A stretch of DNA of 64,000 nucleotides, taken from contig CAJTMJ010000015.1 in assembly GCA_910577335.1 (NCBI GenBank), positions 1-64,000 on the forward strand, given 5' to 3'. A program made the position numbers and the translations under genes. This DNA comes from an uncultured Duncaniella sp. GTDB lineage: Bacteria; Bacteroidota; Bacteroidia; Bacteroidales; Muribaculaceae. A model generated the notes under the pieces. The model saw only the letters and a program-made list of their open reading frames with translations, had not been told where the DNA came from and made no database searches. This document shows, in pieces, positions 8,638-18,435 of this stretch; position 1 is the stretch's first letter, and every line of letters starts with the position of its first letter.

Positions 8638-11088
8638 ATGTATAAAAAAATATTACCTCTTGCGCTGTCGCTCGGTATGGTGACAGGTGTCAGTGCGGAG
8701 ATAGTGAATGTCACTTCGCTGCGACATGCCGGACCTTTTAGTGTTAAAGCACCTTATCAGGTAGACAGCGTTGATGTGAACTCCAAGAAATTTGATGTCT
8801 CATCGCTCGTCGATCTGCCACTTTCTCTTGACCTTGTGGCTGAGGGCAAAGTTTTTAATGATTCAATATTGCCTTCGGCTTCGGGCAACGCTCTTCACCT
8901 GTTGTCGTTTAAAATTGACAATCCCCGATATGTCACCGGGACAGTGAAGGTTGACGGTGTTAAAAACTTCCGGCTCTTCGTGGACGGAAAGAAAGCTGAC
9001 AGCCATTACCTTTCGCTTACTCCTTCTACCCATGAAATAGTGGTGAAATGTCTGACTGACGGGGAAAATCCTGATACGGTAAAAGTAAGTATTGATACCG
9101 AAAAACCGTCAGATTGGGTTATGGCAGGTGACGGCGATCGCCGATACAATGTAATGGATGTCATGACCGGGAAACGGATTTATGGAGCTTCGCTATCGCC
9201 CAGTGGTAAGTATCTGTTAGTGGCATATTATTATACCGACAAAGATGGGAAGACCTCTTACCAATATAAATTGACTGACACATCGACCGGCAAACAACTC
9301 TCCTCGCTCGACGGGTGGAAGAGATGGATGCCGGGTAGTGATCGCTTATACTCTACCCGCAATCGTGACGGTAAGACACAGTTAATGGTGACCGACCCGG
9401 TGTCAGGAGAGGAGTCCGTTTTAGCGGCATCAATTCCTGAGGGTAGTTTTACGGTTGCTCCGACCGAGGATTTCCTCATATTCTCAAAAGTGGAGAAAGG
9501 ACCGGAGGAGAAAGCTGACCTTTATGAGATAGTACATCCCGAGGACCGCCAGCCATATTGGCGCAACAGGGTATCATTGTTGAAATATGACTTGAAAACC
9601 GGAATAACACAGCCGCTCACTTTCGGATATAAAGGTGCGTCATTGCAGGATATTTCAGACGATGGAAGTAAGATACTTTTCAGTGTGAGCGAGTCTCGTT
9701 TGGAAAAACGTCCCACAACTCTGACCTCTCTCTACATGATGGATTTGAACACGCTTGAAACACAGCTTCTGATTGATAAGGAAGGTTTCTACGCCGGCGC
9801 ATGGCTGTCACCCGACGGTAAACAGATTGCCCTTCGTGCGGCACCTGAAGCTTTCAATTCCATAGGTAAAAATGTGAAGGAAGGGCAGACCCCGAGCATG
9901 TATGACTATCAGCTCTATATAATGGATGTGGCTTCAAAGAAAATAACTCCGCTTACCCGTGATTTCAATCCGTCAATTGAGTCTGTGGAATGGAGCCGAT
10001 ACGATGGCAACATCTATTTTACCGCTGAAAACCGTGATTGCATATCTTTCTACCGCATGAACCCTTCATCCGGTAAGATAGAGAATCTTGGCGGGAAAGA
10101 GGATTTGGTCAACTCATTTGATCTTTCAAAAAGTTCACCTATGGCAGTGTACTTCGGTCAGGGCGCAATGAATTCCGACCGTCTTTATACCTTTAACTCC
10201 AAGAATCTTAAGCATAATCTGATTGACGATGTTAGCGCCGAGCGTCTTGCCGGTATAAAGCTTGGTAAATGCGAAGCGTGGGATTATGTGACTTCACGTG
10301 GTGACACTATCTGTGCCCGCTACATTTTGCCAGCCGATTTTGACTCTGCTAAGAAATATCCCATGGTTGTGAATTATTATGGTGGTTGCAGCCCTACATC
10401 TCGTAACTTCGAGAGCCGCTATCCCCATCATGCTTACGCTGCTCAGGGATATGTGGTATTGGTGATAATACCAAGCGGTGCCACAGGTTTCGGACAGGAG
10501 TTCTCGGCACGCCATGTGAACACCGCCGGTGAAGGTGTTGCCGAAGATATTATAGAAGGTGTTAAGAAATTCACCAATGATCATACTTTTGTCAATGCCG
10601 ATAAAATCGGTTGCATCGGCGCGTCTTACGGCGGTTTCATGACTCAGTATCTCCAGACTAAGACCGATATATTTGCCGCCGCAATCTCTCATGCCGGTAT
10701 CAGCGACCACACAAGCTACTGGGGCGAAGGTTACTGGGGATATTCTTACAGTGAGGTTAGCATGGCTAACAGTTATCCGTGGTCACACGCCGACCTTTAC
10801 GTTAAACGTAGTCCGCTTTATAACGCCGATAAGATTCATACTCCGTTACTGTTCCTCCACGGTGACGCTGACACAAATGTGCCTTTTGGCGAAAGTATCC
10901 AGATGTATACAGCTCTCAAGCTTCTCGGACGTGAGACTGCTTTCGTGGCGGTAAAAGATGCCAATCATCAGATTATGGAGTTTGACAAGCGTCAAAAATG
11001 GCAGAATACCATCTTCGCTTGGTTTGCTAAATATCTTCAGGATGATCCCACATGGTGGGATGCGATGTATCCTCCCAAGAGCTTATGA
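8638..11088 (+). CDS. Exported S9-family serine peptidase (prolyl oligopeptidase fold)
   Basis: This 816-residue protein starts with a signal peptide (ILPLALSLGMVTGVSA). A long region consistent with a beta-propeller fills residues ~160-530, followed by an alpha/beta-hydrolase domain. The catalytic triad is visible as Ser663 in GASYGGF, Asp745 in GDADTNVPF and His777 in DANHQIMEF. Family S9 enzymes cleave short peptides, often after proline, or release N-terminal dipeptides or acyl amino acids. The SYGG context fits the S9 family in general; I cannot separate the DPP-IV, DPP-V and acylaminoacyl-peptidase subfamilies by eye. A periplasmic role in peptide scavenging is likely. It converges on the broken gene ending at 11102. 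Confidence 0.85.
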   Translation: MYKKILPLALSLGMVTGVSAEIVNVTSLRHAGPFSVKAPYQVDSVDVNSKKFDVSSLVDLPLSLDLVAEGKVFNDSILPSASGNALHLLSFKIDNPRYVTGTVKVDGVKNFRLFVDGKKADSHYLSLTPSTHEIVVKCLTDGENPDTVKVSIDTEKPSDWVMAGDGDRRYNVMDVMTGKRIYGASLSPSGKYLLVAYYYTDKDGKTSYQYKLTDTSTGKQLSSLDGWKRWMPGSDRLYSTRNRDGKTQLMVTDPVSGEESVLAASIPEGSFTVAPTEDFLIFSKVEKGPEEKADLYEIVHPEDRQPYWRNRVSLLKYDLKTGITQPLTFGYKGASLQDISDDGSKILFSVSESRLEKRPTTLTSLYMMDLNTLETQLLIDKEGFYAGAWLSPDGKQIALRAAPEAFNSIGKNVKEGQTPSMYDYQLYIMDVASKKITPLTRDFNPSIESVEWSRYDGNIYFTAENRDCISFYRMNPSSGKIENLGGKEDLVNSFDLSKSSPMAVYFGQGAMNSDRLYTFNSKNLKHNLIDDVSAERLAGIKLGKCEAWDYVTSRGDTICARYILPADFDSAKKYPMVVNYYGGCSPTSRNFESRYPHHAYAAQGYVVLVIIPSGATGFGQEFSARHVNTAGEGVAEDIIEGVKKFTNDHTFVNADKIGCIGASYGGFMTQYLQTKTDIFAAAISHAGISDHTSYWGEGYWGYSYSEVSMANSYPWSHADLYVKRSPLYNADKIHTPLLFLHGDADTNVPFGESIQMYTALKLLGRETAFVAVKDANHQIMEFDKRQKWQNTIFAWFAKYLQDDPTWWDAMYPPKSL

Positions 11089-11101
11089 TAGCATGAATCC
11101 A

Positions 11102-13718
11102 TCATCTGGTATATCCGATTGAGCCGGATGGTGTGACGGTTTGAAGGTCGATTGTAAAATTCTTGCAATTACTATTGTTATAGAATTTTACAATCGCCTT
11201 TCCGTTATCGTCAGGCTTGACAGCCGGATTCCAGTATAGTGTGCGACGATAATCCGGTTCAGGTTCCATCATGGAATAGTCAGGACTGTAAAATTCAGCC
11301 GGTGCGCTGTAACCCTGAAGCCGTGTTTTGCGGACACCTTTTCCGGCGTCTACGGGGATTTTTCCTTCAGGATAAGTTTCTATGAATACTGCGCACCCAT
11401 AGATTTTGTCAATATCAAATAATGTGATCATCGGGTCGGCATAATGCCACATTTGTGTCAGATTTTCGGTAATATAGATTGACTTTATTGCTTCTAACCT
11501 GATATTTTTATACCGGTCGTAATCCTCTTTAGTGCGGTATGTGCGATTGTAATTTATCACGAATAAAGGCATTCTCCCTTTGTAAAGCAAGTATTCCTCG
11601 CCGCTTGCGTATGTGGGTGTAAAATTGATATTCATCTCCCTTAGGAATGTATGGATATCGTCACCGATAAATTTTCCTTCGTCACGAATGTCATCAAGCC
11701 CTGATTTCACATCATAGTAGGCTATTGATTTTGAACGAGCCTCATAAATATCCCTTTCCTTGGAATTTTTCTTGGCTTTCACCACTACTTCGTCTAGATG
11801 TTCAACCCGGTTTTTGTCTACTCCGGCAGTGGATAGCGAGTCATCGATAGCCGTGAGAAGATGACTCAGATTTTCTTCCGGAATAGAGTCAGACTGGGCT
11901 ATTAGTTTCGTGGTGTCGGTTTTTATGTCGTTAACAGTTGATATTTCCAAGTCGGTGTAGCGATATGGTTGTGGCTCGGGACTAAAAAGGCGGTCGATGG
12001 AGATTAGATAATCTTTCTTTTTACCCTTCTCCCGTGCGGCAAGTATCAGGTTCCAGTCGCCATACACGTCGGCTGTGAACGAGAATCTGCCGAGACTGTC
12101 ACTTTTCAGCACATCCATGGCTGTGGCTAATTTCTCATTCTCCTGATTGCTTTTGAGCAGAAACGCCGATATGTCTACTCCCGGTTTCGGCTTTTTCTTA
12201 TTATATGCGTTGACTACACCTGCCGTTTCTATCCCTGATGTCTCAGGATTGTACCTAAGGTCGGCTGGTTTAGATTTTACCATGTTTTCCCATGGGTATC
12301 TGTGCCAACCCTGCACCATAAGCAGTAGGTCAAGATCGGCACGATGTTTGCGGTCGTCAGATTCAAAATAATATTCCGGATTCGCCACATAGCCTTTTAT
12401 CTCTGACATTAGCAGCAGATCGGTCATTATATTTCGGTTCCAGCTTATTTCATCCTTCCCGTCTCTGATTGACAGGGAAAATGGCGAGGTCACCGGCTTG
12501 CCGTCATCCTCCTTTAGCGAGAACTCTATGCTTACAGGTGAGTATGGAGTATAAAAATCTTTATCGGGTGTTGCTGAAATTGCAACATTTCTATATCCAT
12601 GTTTGAACAACATGCGGTCGCTTATAGCCTTCCCGGACTTATCAAACAATACGATTTCAGCCACTCCGGGCGGCAGCACGCTGTTATCAAATTTCACCTC
12701 TAACGGCTTTTGGAAAGAGGTGGCGAACACTGCATAATTTTTCAACAACCCTTGGCTTAATAGTGCTATGCCGAGAGTGTCACGTCTAATGTCATTTCCA
12801 TTCCGCATAACTGAAATGCTGATGCTGTCCGTGTTCGAAAGGTTGTCCACAGTCATCACATATCCGCTTTCCAATGCTTCAGGAAGATCGAATGAATGTC
12901 TTTTCCCGTCATATTCTACCACTGCTTTCGCACTGTTGTCGGATGGCGTGTATGTGAAAATCCCTTTACCTTCATGGCTGACGGAAAAATCAGATAAGAC
13001 TGTGCCGTCCTTGCCGATGACCTTTCCGGTCGCATAAATCGGATGCCCGTATCTGTCGGTTATCTCGAATGCAACTTGTGAAGGCAGTCCCTTGACGAGA
13101 TTCCACCTTCAGGATAGAATTTAAGATTTAACTTGTCAAACTTTTGGGGCTTTTTGCGCTTGTATTCAAATTTTCCACTTCCGTATTTTCTCATTTTCCG
13201 GTTCGCATAGTCCCCCTCGGCTTTCGGTTGTTCAAAAATGGGAATGATGCGTGAAAAGATAGCACCCTCTCCGAAATTGAGCATGTATTTTGTGTATCCC
13301 CTTATCTCATAAATCCGGAATAGAAAGGCACACGGTTGATTATGAAGTCACTGGCTGCTCGTCCGTTTTCTACCTTCAGCACTTTCTTGTTTATTACCTC
13401 TCCTCCCGGGTTCAGCAGTTCGACATACAGAGTGTTGCTGATAGCCGGAAGAGTGTTACCGTCGGCGTTGACAATGTAGGCATTGAAATAGATATTGTCG
13501 CCATAATAATAGCTTGTGTTGTCAAGATGCAGGTATACTTTCTCCTGCGGTAGTGAGTTTGAAGCCGCATTAGCGAGGATTAATTCAATATTACCATCTT
13601 TCTTAAACTCAAAATTAGAGTTCTGATTATTCTCAGGTATAGATGATAGTGACGCCTGCGCCGAAAGATTCAGCACAAGCGTCACTATAATTGTTAATAT
13701 TGATTTTTCCAATATCAT
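11102..13718 (-). pseudogene. Large exported MG2/carboxypeptidase-regulatory-type envelope protein, broken by two frameshifts
   Basis: Three consecutive minus-strand frames (13718-13302, 13284-13060, about 13100-11102) make one protein of roughly 870 residues. A signal peptide begins MILEKSILTIIVTLVLN, and the first domain (PQEKVYLHLDNTSYYYGD) resembles an alpha-2-macroglobulin-like MG2 domain. The first break is near 13311-13313: one T missing turns FYSGF-YEIRGYTKY into FYSGFMR-stop. The second is near 13101: one A missing turns GG-NLVKGLPSQVAFE into GGISSRDC and then a stop. Restoring either base reopens the frame seamlessly, and the 11102-13100 part is intact. Such proteins occur widely in Bacteroidales envelopes with no assigned role. 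Both losses are in homopolymers, so sequencing error is possible. Confidence 0.8.
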
Positions 13719-13747
13719 TTTTAGCTATCAGAAGTAAGTATGATATG

Positions 13748-13755
13748 CAAAAGTA
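13748..13755 (-). promoter_or_regulatory. -7 promoter box of the broken envelope gene
   Basis: The minus strand reads TACTTTTG about 30 bp upstream of the ATG at 13718, matching TAnnTTTG. No clear -33 TTTG is present. Confidence 0.4.
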
Positions 13756-13822
13756 GAGAAAAATCCGGATTTAAAATAGTGTAAATGTAAAAAAACGTTA
13801 AAATTATTTAGCTGCATGATTA

Positions 13823-14806
13823 TTATTTTGATGGCTTGACGAGCTGCATGTATTCGCCATATCCGTATGTCTCCATTTCATCCAAAGGTATGAACTTCAG
13901 GGAGGCACTGTTGATGCAATATCTCATGCCGCCGGTTGCCTCCGGTCCGTCAGGAAACACATGCCCTAAATGTGAGTTTGATTTCGCAGCCCTCACCTCG
14001 GTGCGCATCATGCCGTGGGATGTATCGAGAATCTCTTTTACAAGATCATTATTTATCGGGCGTGAAAATGCGGGCCAGCCACAACCTGAATGGAACTTGT
14101 CGGTTGACACAAACAGAGGTTCACCTGTGGTTATATCCACATATATTCCGGGTCGGAATTCGTTGTCATATTCATTGGCAAACGGCGGTTCGGTCGCACT
14201 GTTTTGTGTCACTTCCCATTGCATCGGGGTGAGTTTGCGGCGCAGTGTTTCGTCATCCGGACGCTGGTATTTATTGTCGGAACCATTCTCTAATCCCCAA
14301 TGGCGTGCCACTTCAAACAGGGCAGGGTTGACATGGCAATATCCTCCCGGATTCTTGTCAAGATACTCCTGATGATATTCCTCTGCCGGGAAGAAGTTTT
14401 CAAGATACCCTGACTCTATGGCTGGTTTCTGTCCCAATTCCTTGGCAAAGGCTTTGAGTTTGTCCTCAACCACCAGCCCCTCTGCCTGAGTGGTGTAATA
14501 TATACCGGTGCGATACTGTGTGCCTATATCATTCCCCTGCCGATTGACTGATAGAGGGTCAACGCTCATGAGGTATAGATCCAATATCTGGGGCAGCGTT
14601 ACTTTTTGAGGGTCAAATACCACTTTTACTGTCTCTGCGGCATCAGTTTTCCCTGTGCAGACCTCTTTGTATGTGGGATTTGCCACTTTACTGTTGGCAT
14701 AACCTACTTCGGTCGATACCACTCCGGGTACGAGTGAGAACATATGCTCCGTACCCCAAAAGCAACCTCCGGCGAGGTAGATGGTCAGATAGATAGTCGG
14801 TGTCAT
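13823..14806 (-). CDS. msrAB: Bifunctional methionine sulfoxide reductase MsrA/MsrB
   Basis: The 327-residue fusion repairs both stereoisomers of oxidised methionine. The MsrA half (residues ~8-165) carries the catalytic GGCFWG with Cys15, and the MsrB half (~190-320) carries GCGWPAF and the resolving/catalytic RYCINS. The zinc-binding CxxC pairs of many MsrB proteins are not seen, so this is the zinc-free form. No signal peptide is evident, suggesting a cytoplasmic enzyme, although a short hydrophobic start (TIYLTIYLAGG) overlaps the active-site strand. It lies between the broken envelope gene (same strand) and the divergent SIMPL gene. Confidence 0.95.
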   Translation of the reverse strand: MTPTIYLTIYLAGGCFWGTEHMFSLVPGVVSTEVGYANSKVANPTYKEVCTGKTDAAETVKVVFDPQKVTLPQILDLYLMSVDPLSVNRQGNDIGTQYRTGIYYTTQAEGLVVEDKLKAFAKELGQKPAIESGYLENFFPAEEYHQEYLDKNPGGYCHVNPALFEVARHWGLENGSDNKYQRPDDETLRRKLTPMQWEVTQNSATEPPFANEYDNEFRPGIYVDITTGEPLFVSTDKFHSGCGWPAFSRPINNDLVKEILDTSHGMMRTEVRAAKSNSHLGHVFPDGPEATGGMRYCINSASLKFIPLDEMETYGYGEYMQLVKPSK

Positions 14807-14826
14807 AGATTTTAAAAGTTAGTTTG

Positions 14827-14866
14827 GAACTGAGTTTAACATTTTATAAAAGGTTTAAATCAGTTC
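14827..14866. repeat. Tiny palindromic derivative of the GAACTGATTTAAAC repeat family
   Basis: Forty bases with inverted ends GAACTGAGTTTAA and TTTAAATCAGTTC around an ATTTTATAAAA core. It shares its termini and core with the 192-bp elements at 33001 and 42337. It lies upstream of msrAB and could fold as a hairpin in the transcript. Confidence 0.65.
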
Positions 14867-14964
14867 TTGAATAAAAGTGTGTGATTGATTAACAATATAC
14901 ACCCTTTATCGGTTCTATAATTGAAATTACTTAAAATGATATAGGAATTTCAATTAAGATGCGT

Positions 14965-14972
14965 TATATTTG
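14965..14972 (+). promoter_or_regulatory. -7 promoter box of the SIMPL gene
   Basis: TATATTTG matches TAnnTTTG, about 75 bp upstream of the ATG at 15048. No -33 box is found at standard spacing. Confidence 0.45.
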
Positions 14973-15047
14973 CAAACATAAATAAAAAATTTTAAAATCA
15001 AGTCATTTATCAACTCATTTATTAACCAACAAAACAAATCTACTGTT

Positions 15048-15743
15048 ATGAAAAGTATTCAAGGCATTGTGCCTGCGCTTTTGGTCGCATTAGCAATCGT
15101 TATTCTCGGCTTTTGTCTTAAAGCCGGAATAGATAATATCGCCTATAGGGATAGGGAAGTCACCGTGAGAGGTTTGGCAGAACGTGAAGTCCCTGCCGAT
15201 CTCGTCACTTGGCCCATCACATATTCGCTTGCCGGTAACGATCTTCAGACAATATATGACAATGTTAGCAGCAATAATGCTATAATTGTCAAATTCCTTA
15301 CCTCAAACGGTATCAGTACTGATGAAATTTCCGTGAATCCGCCTGACACTTACGATGCTGCCTCAAATCGTTACAGCTCTGATTCCTTTAAATTCAAATA
15401 TGCGATTAACTGTACTGTGACCGTGACCACAAAGAAGGTTGATAAGGTGCGTGAATTGCTTAACCGCCAGTCCGAATTGCTCAAGCAGGGGATAGCGTTC
15501 TCTAATTCATACATCAACTATCAGTTCACCGGTCTAAACTCCATAAAGCCTGAAATGATAGGACAGGCTACACGTGCCGCTCGTGAGGCTGCAGCTCAGT
15601 TTGCCGCCGACAGTGATAGCCGTGTGGGTAAAATCAAGACAGCTTCGCAAGGTCAGTTCTCTATCGAGGATTCCGACGATAGTACTCCATACGTGAAGAA
15701 GGTACGTGTGGTTTCAACTATAGTATATTACCTCGAAGATTAA
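15048..15743 (+). CDS. SIMPL (DUF541) domain protein
   Basis: This 231-residue protein has one N-terminal hydrophobic segment (GIVPALLVALAIVILGFCL) that acts as a signal anchor or signal peptide. The rest is a SIMPL/DUF541 domain, recognisable from the VTVRGLAEREVPADLVTWPI start and the two-lobed beta/alpha pattern. Members form oligomeric periplasmic or surface assemblies; named examples include BP26 of Brucella and mammalian SIMPL, but the function in Bacteroidales is unknown. The gene lies 8 bp before a YjbR-like gene and is probably in one transcript with it. Confidence 0.85.
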   Translation: MKSIQGIVPALLVALAIVILGFCLKAGIDNIAYRDREVTVRGLAEREVPADLVTWPITYSLAGNDLQTIYDNVSSNNAIIVKFLTSNGISTDEISVNPPDTYDAASNRYSSDSFKFKYAINCTVTVTTKKVDKVRELLNRQSELLKQGIAFSNSYINYQFTGLNSIKPEMIGQATRAAREAAAQFAADSDSRVGKIKTASQGQFSIEDSDDSTPYVKKVRVVSTIVYYLED

Positions 15744-15751
15744 TAGGTGTC

Positions 15752-16120
15752 ATGAATATAGAGGAAGTGCGTGAATATTGCCTGTCCCTACCGATGGCGA
15801 CTGAGGATTTTCCTTTTGACGATGTTATATTGGTATTTCGTGTGTTTGGCAAAATTTTTGCATTTCTTTCGCTTGACGGCTCAGGGTGGTTTGCCCTGAA
15901 ATGCGCTCCTGATTATGCGCTTGAACTTCGAGAAGTGTATCCGGAAATACGTGGGGCGTTCCACATGAACAAGAAATATTGGAATCAGGTTGATCTGCAA
16001 GGTGACCTTTCCAATGATTTCATAGAGGGTCTGATACGCCACAGCTATTCCCAAGTGGTGAAAAAATTCTCCAAGAAGCTTATTGCCGAGAACCCGATAA
16101 TCAGCACCGTTCAAGAATGA
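15752..16120 (+). CDS. MmcQ/YjbR-family protein
   Basis: This 122-residue single-domain protein begins MNIEEVREYCLSLPMATEDFPF and contains the family's FALKC and the end pattern GLIRHSYSQVVKKF. YjbR/MmcQ proteins have a CyaY-like fold and are often described as DNA-binding, but no firm function is known. A paralogue is encoded at 33794-34147, and the two share the MNIE-REYCLS start. The gene follows the SIMPL gene by 8 bp. Its TGA stop overlaps a small GAACTG...CAGTTC palindrome at 16119. Confidence 0.85.
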   Translation: MNIEEVREYCLSLPMATEDFPFDDVILVFRVFGKIFAFLSLDGSGWFALKCAPDYALELREVYPEIRGAFHMNKKYWNQVDLQGDLSNDFIEGLIRHSYSQVVKKFSKKLIAENPIISTVQE

Positions 16121-16135
16121 ACTGATTCCCAGTTC
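16119..16135. repeat. Minimal GAACTGATT...CAGTTC palindrome
   Basis: Seventeen bases, GAACTGATTCCCAGTTC, overlap the stop codon of the YjbR gene. The ends match the 192-bp repeat family, one copy of which also overlaps a stop codon (33001). The shortness leaves chance possible. Confidence 0.35.
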
Positions 16136-16160
16136 AATAATTGACATCTTACAAAATGAA

Positions 16161-16197
16161 AATGGTGGAGACGCTTGAAAACGCCTCCACCATTTTT
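16161..16197. terminator. Bidirectional hairpin terminator
   Basis: AATGGTGGAG and CTCCACCATT pair around a short CG-closed loop and are followed by TTTTTG on the plus strand; the preceding AAAATG gives a T-run on the minus strand. It separates the convergent YjbR gene and the receptor gene ending at 16215. Confidence 0.75.
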
Positions 16198-16214
16198 GTT
16201 ATATGACTGCTGCT

Positions 16215-18287
16215 TTAAAATCTGCTGCTCTCTGATTCGGCTGCCGCTCCACCTTTATATTTTGACTTCTTGGGTTGGAACTGGTAAGTGAGTGAGAGTG
16301 TCACATTACGACCGTCATATTTCTGATATTTATTCACTATTACCCCGTAAGTGTTCATTGACCAGTCATTGTTTATGGTGTTGAAAATGTCGTTTGCCGA
16401 GAGCTTAACGGTAAGCGATTTATTGAAGAATTGCTTGCGAAGGCTCATGTCCATTGCAAACCATGATGCCGCAAACCGGTTGGTGTGCATGTCGCCATTG
16501 CTTTGACCTGTGATATTGGCTGTGAGAAGCAGACCCAATGGGAGCCGGAGGGTATTCGTGATACCATAATTGAAAAATGGCTTGTTGTATTTCACTCCTT
16601 CGATTTCTAACCATTGAGTACTCATCCCGACAGTCACGTCAGGTGTCCAGTTGCCGATGCTCTTTCCCCACATAAGGAACAGGTAGAATGACGACACATC
16701 TATATTGATAGGTTGCAGGAGCAGTTGCGGGGTGGAGGCGGGATAGAGTCTTTTCACGAATGCGTATGTGTCAAGGCTGCGCATGAACGCACTTTGAAGC
16801 ATAAAGTCTTTCCACATGCCGAATAGTTGCACCTGATGCATCCGTTCATCACGCAATGCCGGGTTCCCTCCCTCTATCTGGTACTGACCTGCATATGTAA
16901 GTCCGCTTGTGAGTTGGGAATAGGGTGGTTTGACAGTAGCCATTTTATAGCTGAGTGATATGGAACTTTCCTCGTCAGGGGTATAGCCGATGGTTAGGTC
17001 GGGTGTCAGGAAGTTGTCTTTTCGGCTCACATCATTATCTTTCTTACCGTTGATTTTAAATAGGTAGTTCACATATTCATACCTTGCTCCTGCCGAGATG
17101 TTGAATTTGCCAAAGCTCTTATCCCATGAGGCGAATAAGGACAGCGAGGTCTGTTTTGCATCAGTCAGGTTGGATGGTATGTAGCTTTCAACCTCCTCGT
17201 TGAGCATACGGTAGTCCATTGATGTGCGTGTGTAGGAGTTCTGGGTGCCGACAGTCAACAGACCTCCTGCAAGAGGATTGTCCATGTAGAGTTTCCCGGC
17301 ATAAAGCTTGGATTTGCGTTTCTGGGTTGAACGCACATCTATAATATCTGCTGTGTTGGTGTCAGATTCGGTAAATGGTGATGAATGGCGGTACTCACCG
17401 TCGAAATGCAAATGTAGTTTCTCAGAAAATTTACCGTCGTAATATGTGTTGGCAAGATGATTCTGAGAGGAGATTTCCTGAGTTATTGTCAGTTTTAGCG
17501 GGTCTTCATCGTCAATCCATTCAAAGCCGTGATTGCTGAAATCGCCATGCTCCTTTGAATATCTGTAGTATGCGCCGAAATTATGATTGCCTGTCGAGAT
17601 ATTAAATCCGAGTTTCCCCGAACCGTTATTCCCGGGATAAGTATTATCCTGCCTGCTCCCTATTACCATCGGTTTCCCCTGATACTCGAACCGGTTTATA
17701 GTGCGACCCTTTATCTCGCTGTTGTTGTGGGCGAATGTGCCGCTTCCGAATATCTCGAAATTCCGTCCGTGGTAACTTAGGTTGAGAGCATCGTTTGCAC
17801 TCCATTTCCGGCTCCTTTTCACCTCTGCCATGTCAATCACGCTAACCCCTTTGAGAAAATTTTGCCGTGTGGTGATGAGGATTACCGCCTGAGTGGTGCT
17901 TTCATATTTGGCACCCGGGGCAAGAAGCAGCTCCACACGTTTGAGATTGGATGAAAGTAGTGTCTTGAGTTCTTCCCCCTCACGCATCGGTCTGCCGTCT
18001 ATGTATATTTCCGGTGTTCCTTTCCCGGTCACTGTCACAGCGTCGTTTTCGTCTACCTTTATAAGCGGTAATTGGCGAAGCACGTCGTAGGCATTGCCGA
18101 TTTCCGACAAGCTTGTGCCGGGAATGGTTGTGACGAGTCTGTTACCATCCATTTTGGTGGTATGCTTAGCTGTCACCACCACTTCGTCAAGGAGGTTTTC
18201 CAATGAGTCAGGAATCGCTTTTTCCTGCGCAATCGCCGTGATAAATGTGAGTGCGGCGAACCATGTGATAATTACAAATCTATTCAT
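16215..18287 (-). CDS. TonB-dependent-receptor-like outer-membrane beta-barrel protein
   Basis: This 690-residue protein has a signal peptide (FVIITWFAALTFITAIAQ). A plug-like domain lies at residues ~33-150, with EVVVTAK at its start and the pattern IYIDGRP...VELLLAPGAKYE. A long barrel follows that fits the OMP_b-brl_3 group. No N-terminal CarboxypepD_reg domain and no SusD partner are present, so it is not a classical SusC. It may import a small ligand or act in outer-membrane homeostasis; the substrate cannot be read. A membrane-anchored HTH regulator is encoded immediately upstream on the same strand and may control it. Confidence 0.8.
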   Translation of the reverse strand: MNRFVIITWFAALTFITAIAQEKAIPDSLENLLDEVVVTAKHTTKMDGNRLVTTIPGTSLSEIGNAYDVLRQLPLIKVDENDAVTVTGKGTPEIYIDGRPMREGEELKTLLSSNLKRVELLLAPGAKYESTTQAVILITTRQNFLKGVSVIDMAEVKRSRKWSANDALNLSYHGRNFEIFGSGTFAHNNSEIKGRTINRFEYQGKPMVIGSRQDNTYPGNNGSGKLGFNISTGNHNFGAYYRYSKEHGDFSNHGFEWIDDEDPLKLTITQEISSQNHLANTYYDGKFSEKLHLHFDGEYRHSSPFTESDTNTADIIDVRSTQKRKSKLYAGKLYMDNPLAGGLLTVGTQNSYTRTSMDYRMLNEEVESYIPSNLTDAKQTSLSLFASWDKSFGKFNISAGARYEYVNYLFKINGKKDNDVSRKDNFLTPDLTIGYTPDEESSISLSYKMATVKPPYSQLTSGLTYAGQYQIEGGNPALRDERMHQVQLFGMWKDFMLQSAFMRSLDTYAFVKRLYPASTPQLLLQPINIDVSSFYLFLMWGKSIGNWTPDVTVGMSTQWLEIEGVKYNKPFFNYGITNTLRLPLGLLLTANITGQSNGDMHTNRFAASWFAMDMSLRKQFFNKSLTVKLSANDIFNTINNDWSMNTYGVIVNKYQKYDGRNVTLSLTYQFQPKKSKYKGGAAAESESSRF

Positions 18288-18310
18288 AACAAGAGTCTTT
18301 GATTTTGATG

Positions 18311-18318
18311 CAAAGTTA
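18311..18318 (-). promoter_or_regulatory. -7 promoter box of the receptor gene
   Basis: The minus strand reads TAACTTTG, ending 24 bp upstream of the ATG at 18287. No -33 TTTG is seen at the standard spacing. It suggests the receptor is transcribed separately from the regulator upstream. Confidence 0.5.
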
Positions 18319-18435
18319 CTCTGATTATATGGAATATCACTAATTCGCAGTCTGACTCACCGATTTGTAATCATTTTGTAATTAAGGTATTACACAAGTG
18401 CGTTGCTCCGATTTTCTGACATGGAGTCGGGAGGG

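Noticed and set aside
13836..14372. 178-codon open frame opposite msrAB
   Set aside because: Antisense shadow of a clearly conserved enzyme; no recognisable protein features.
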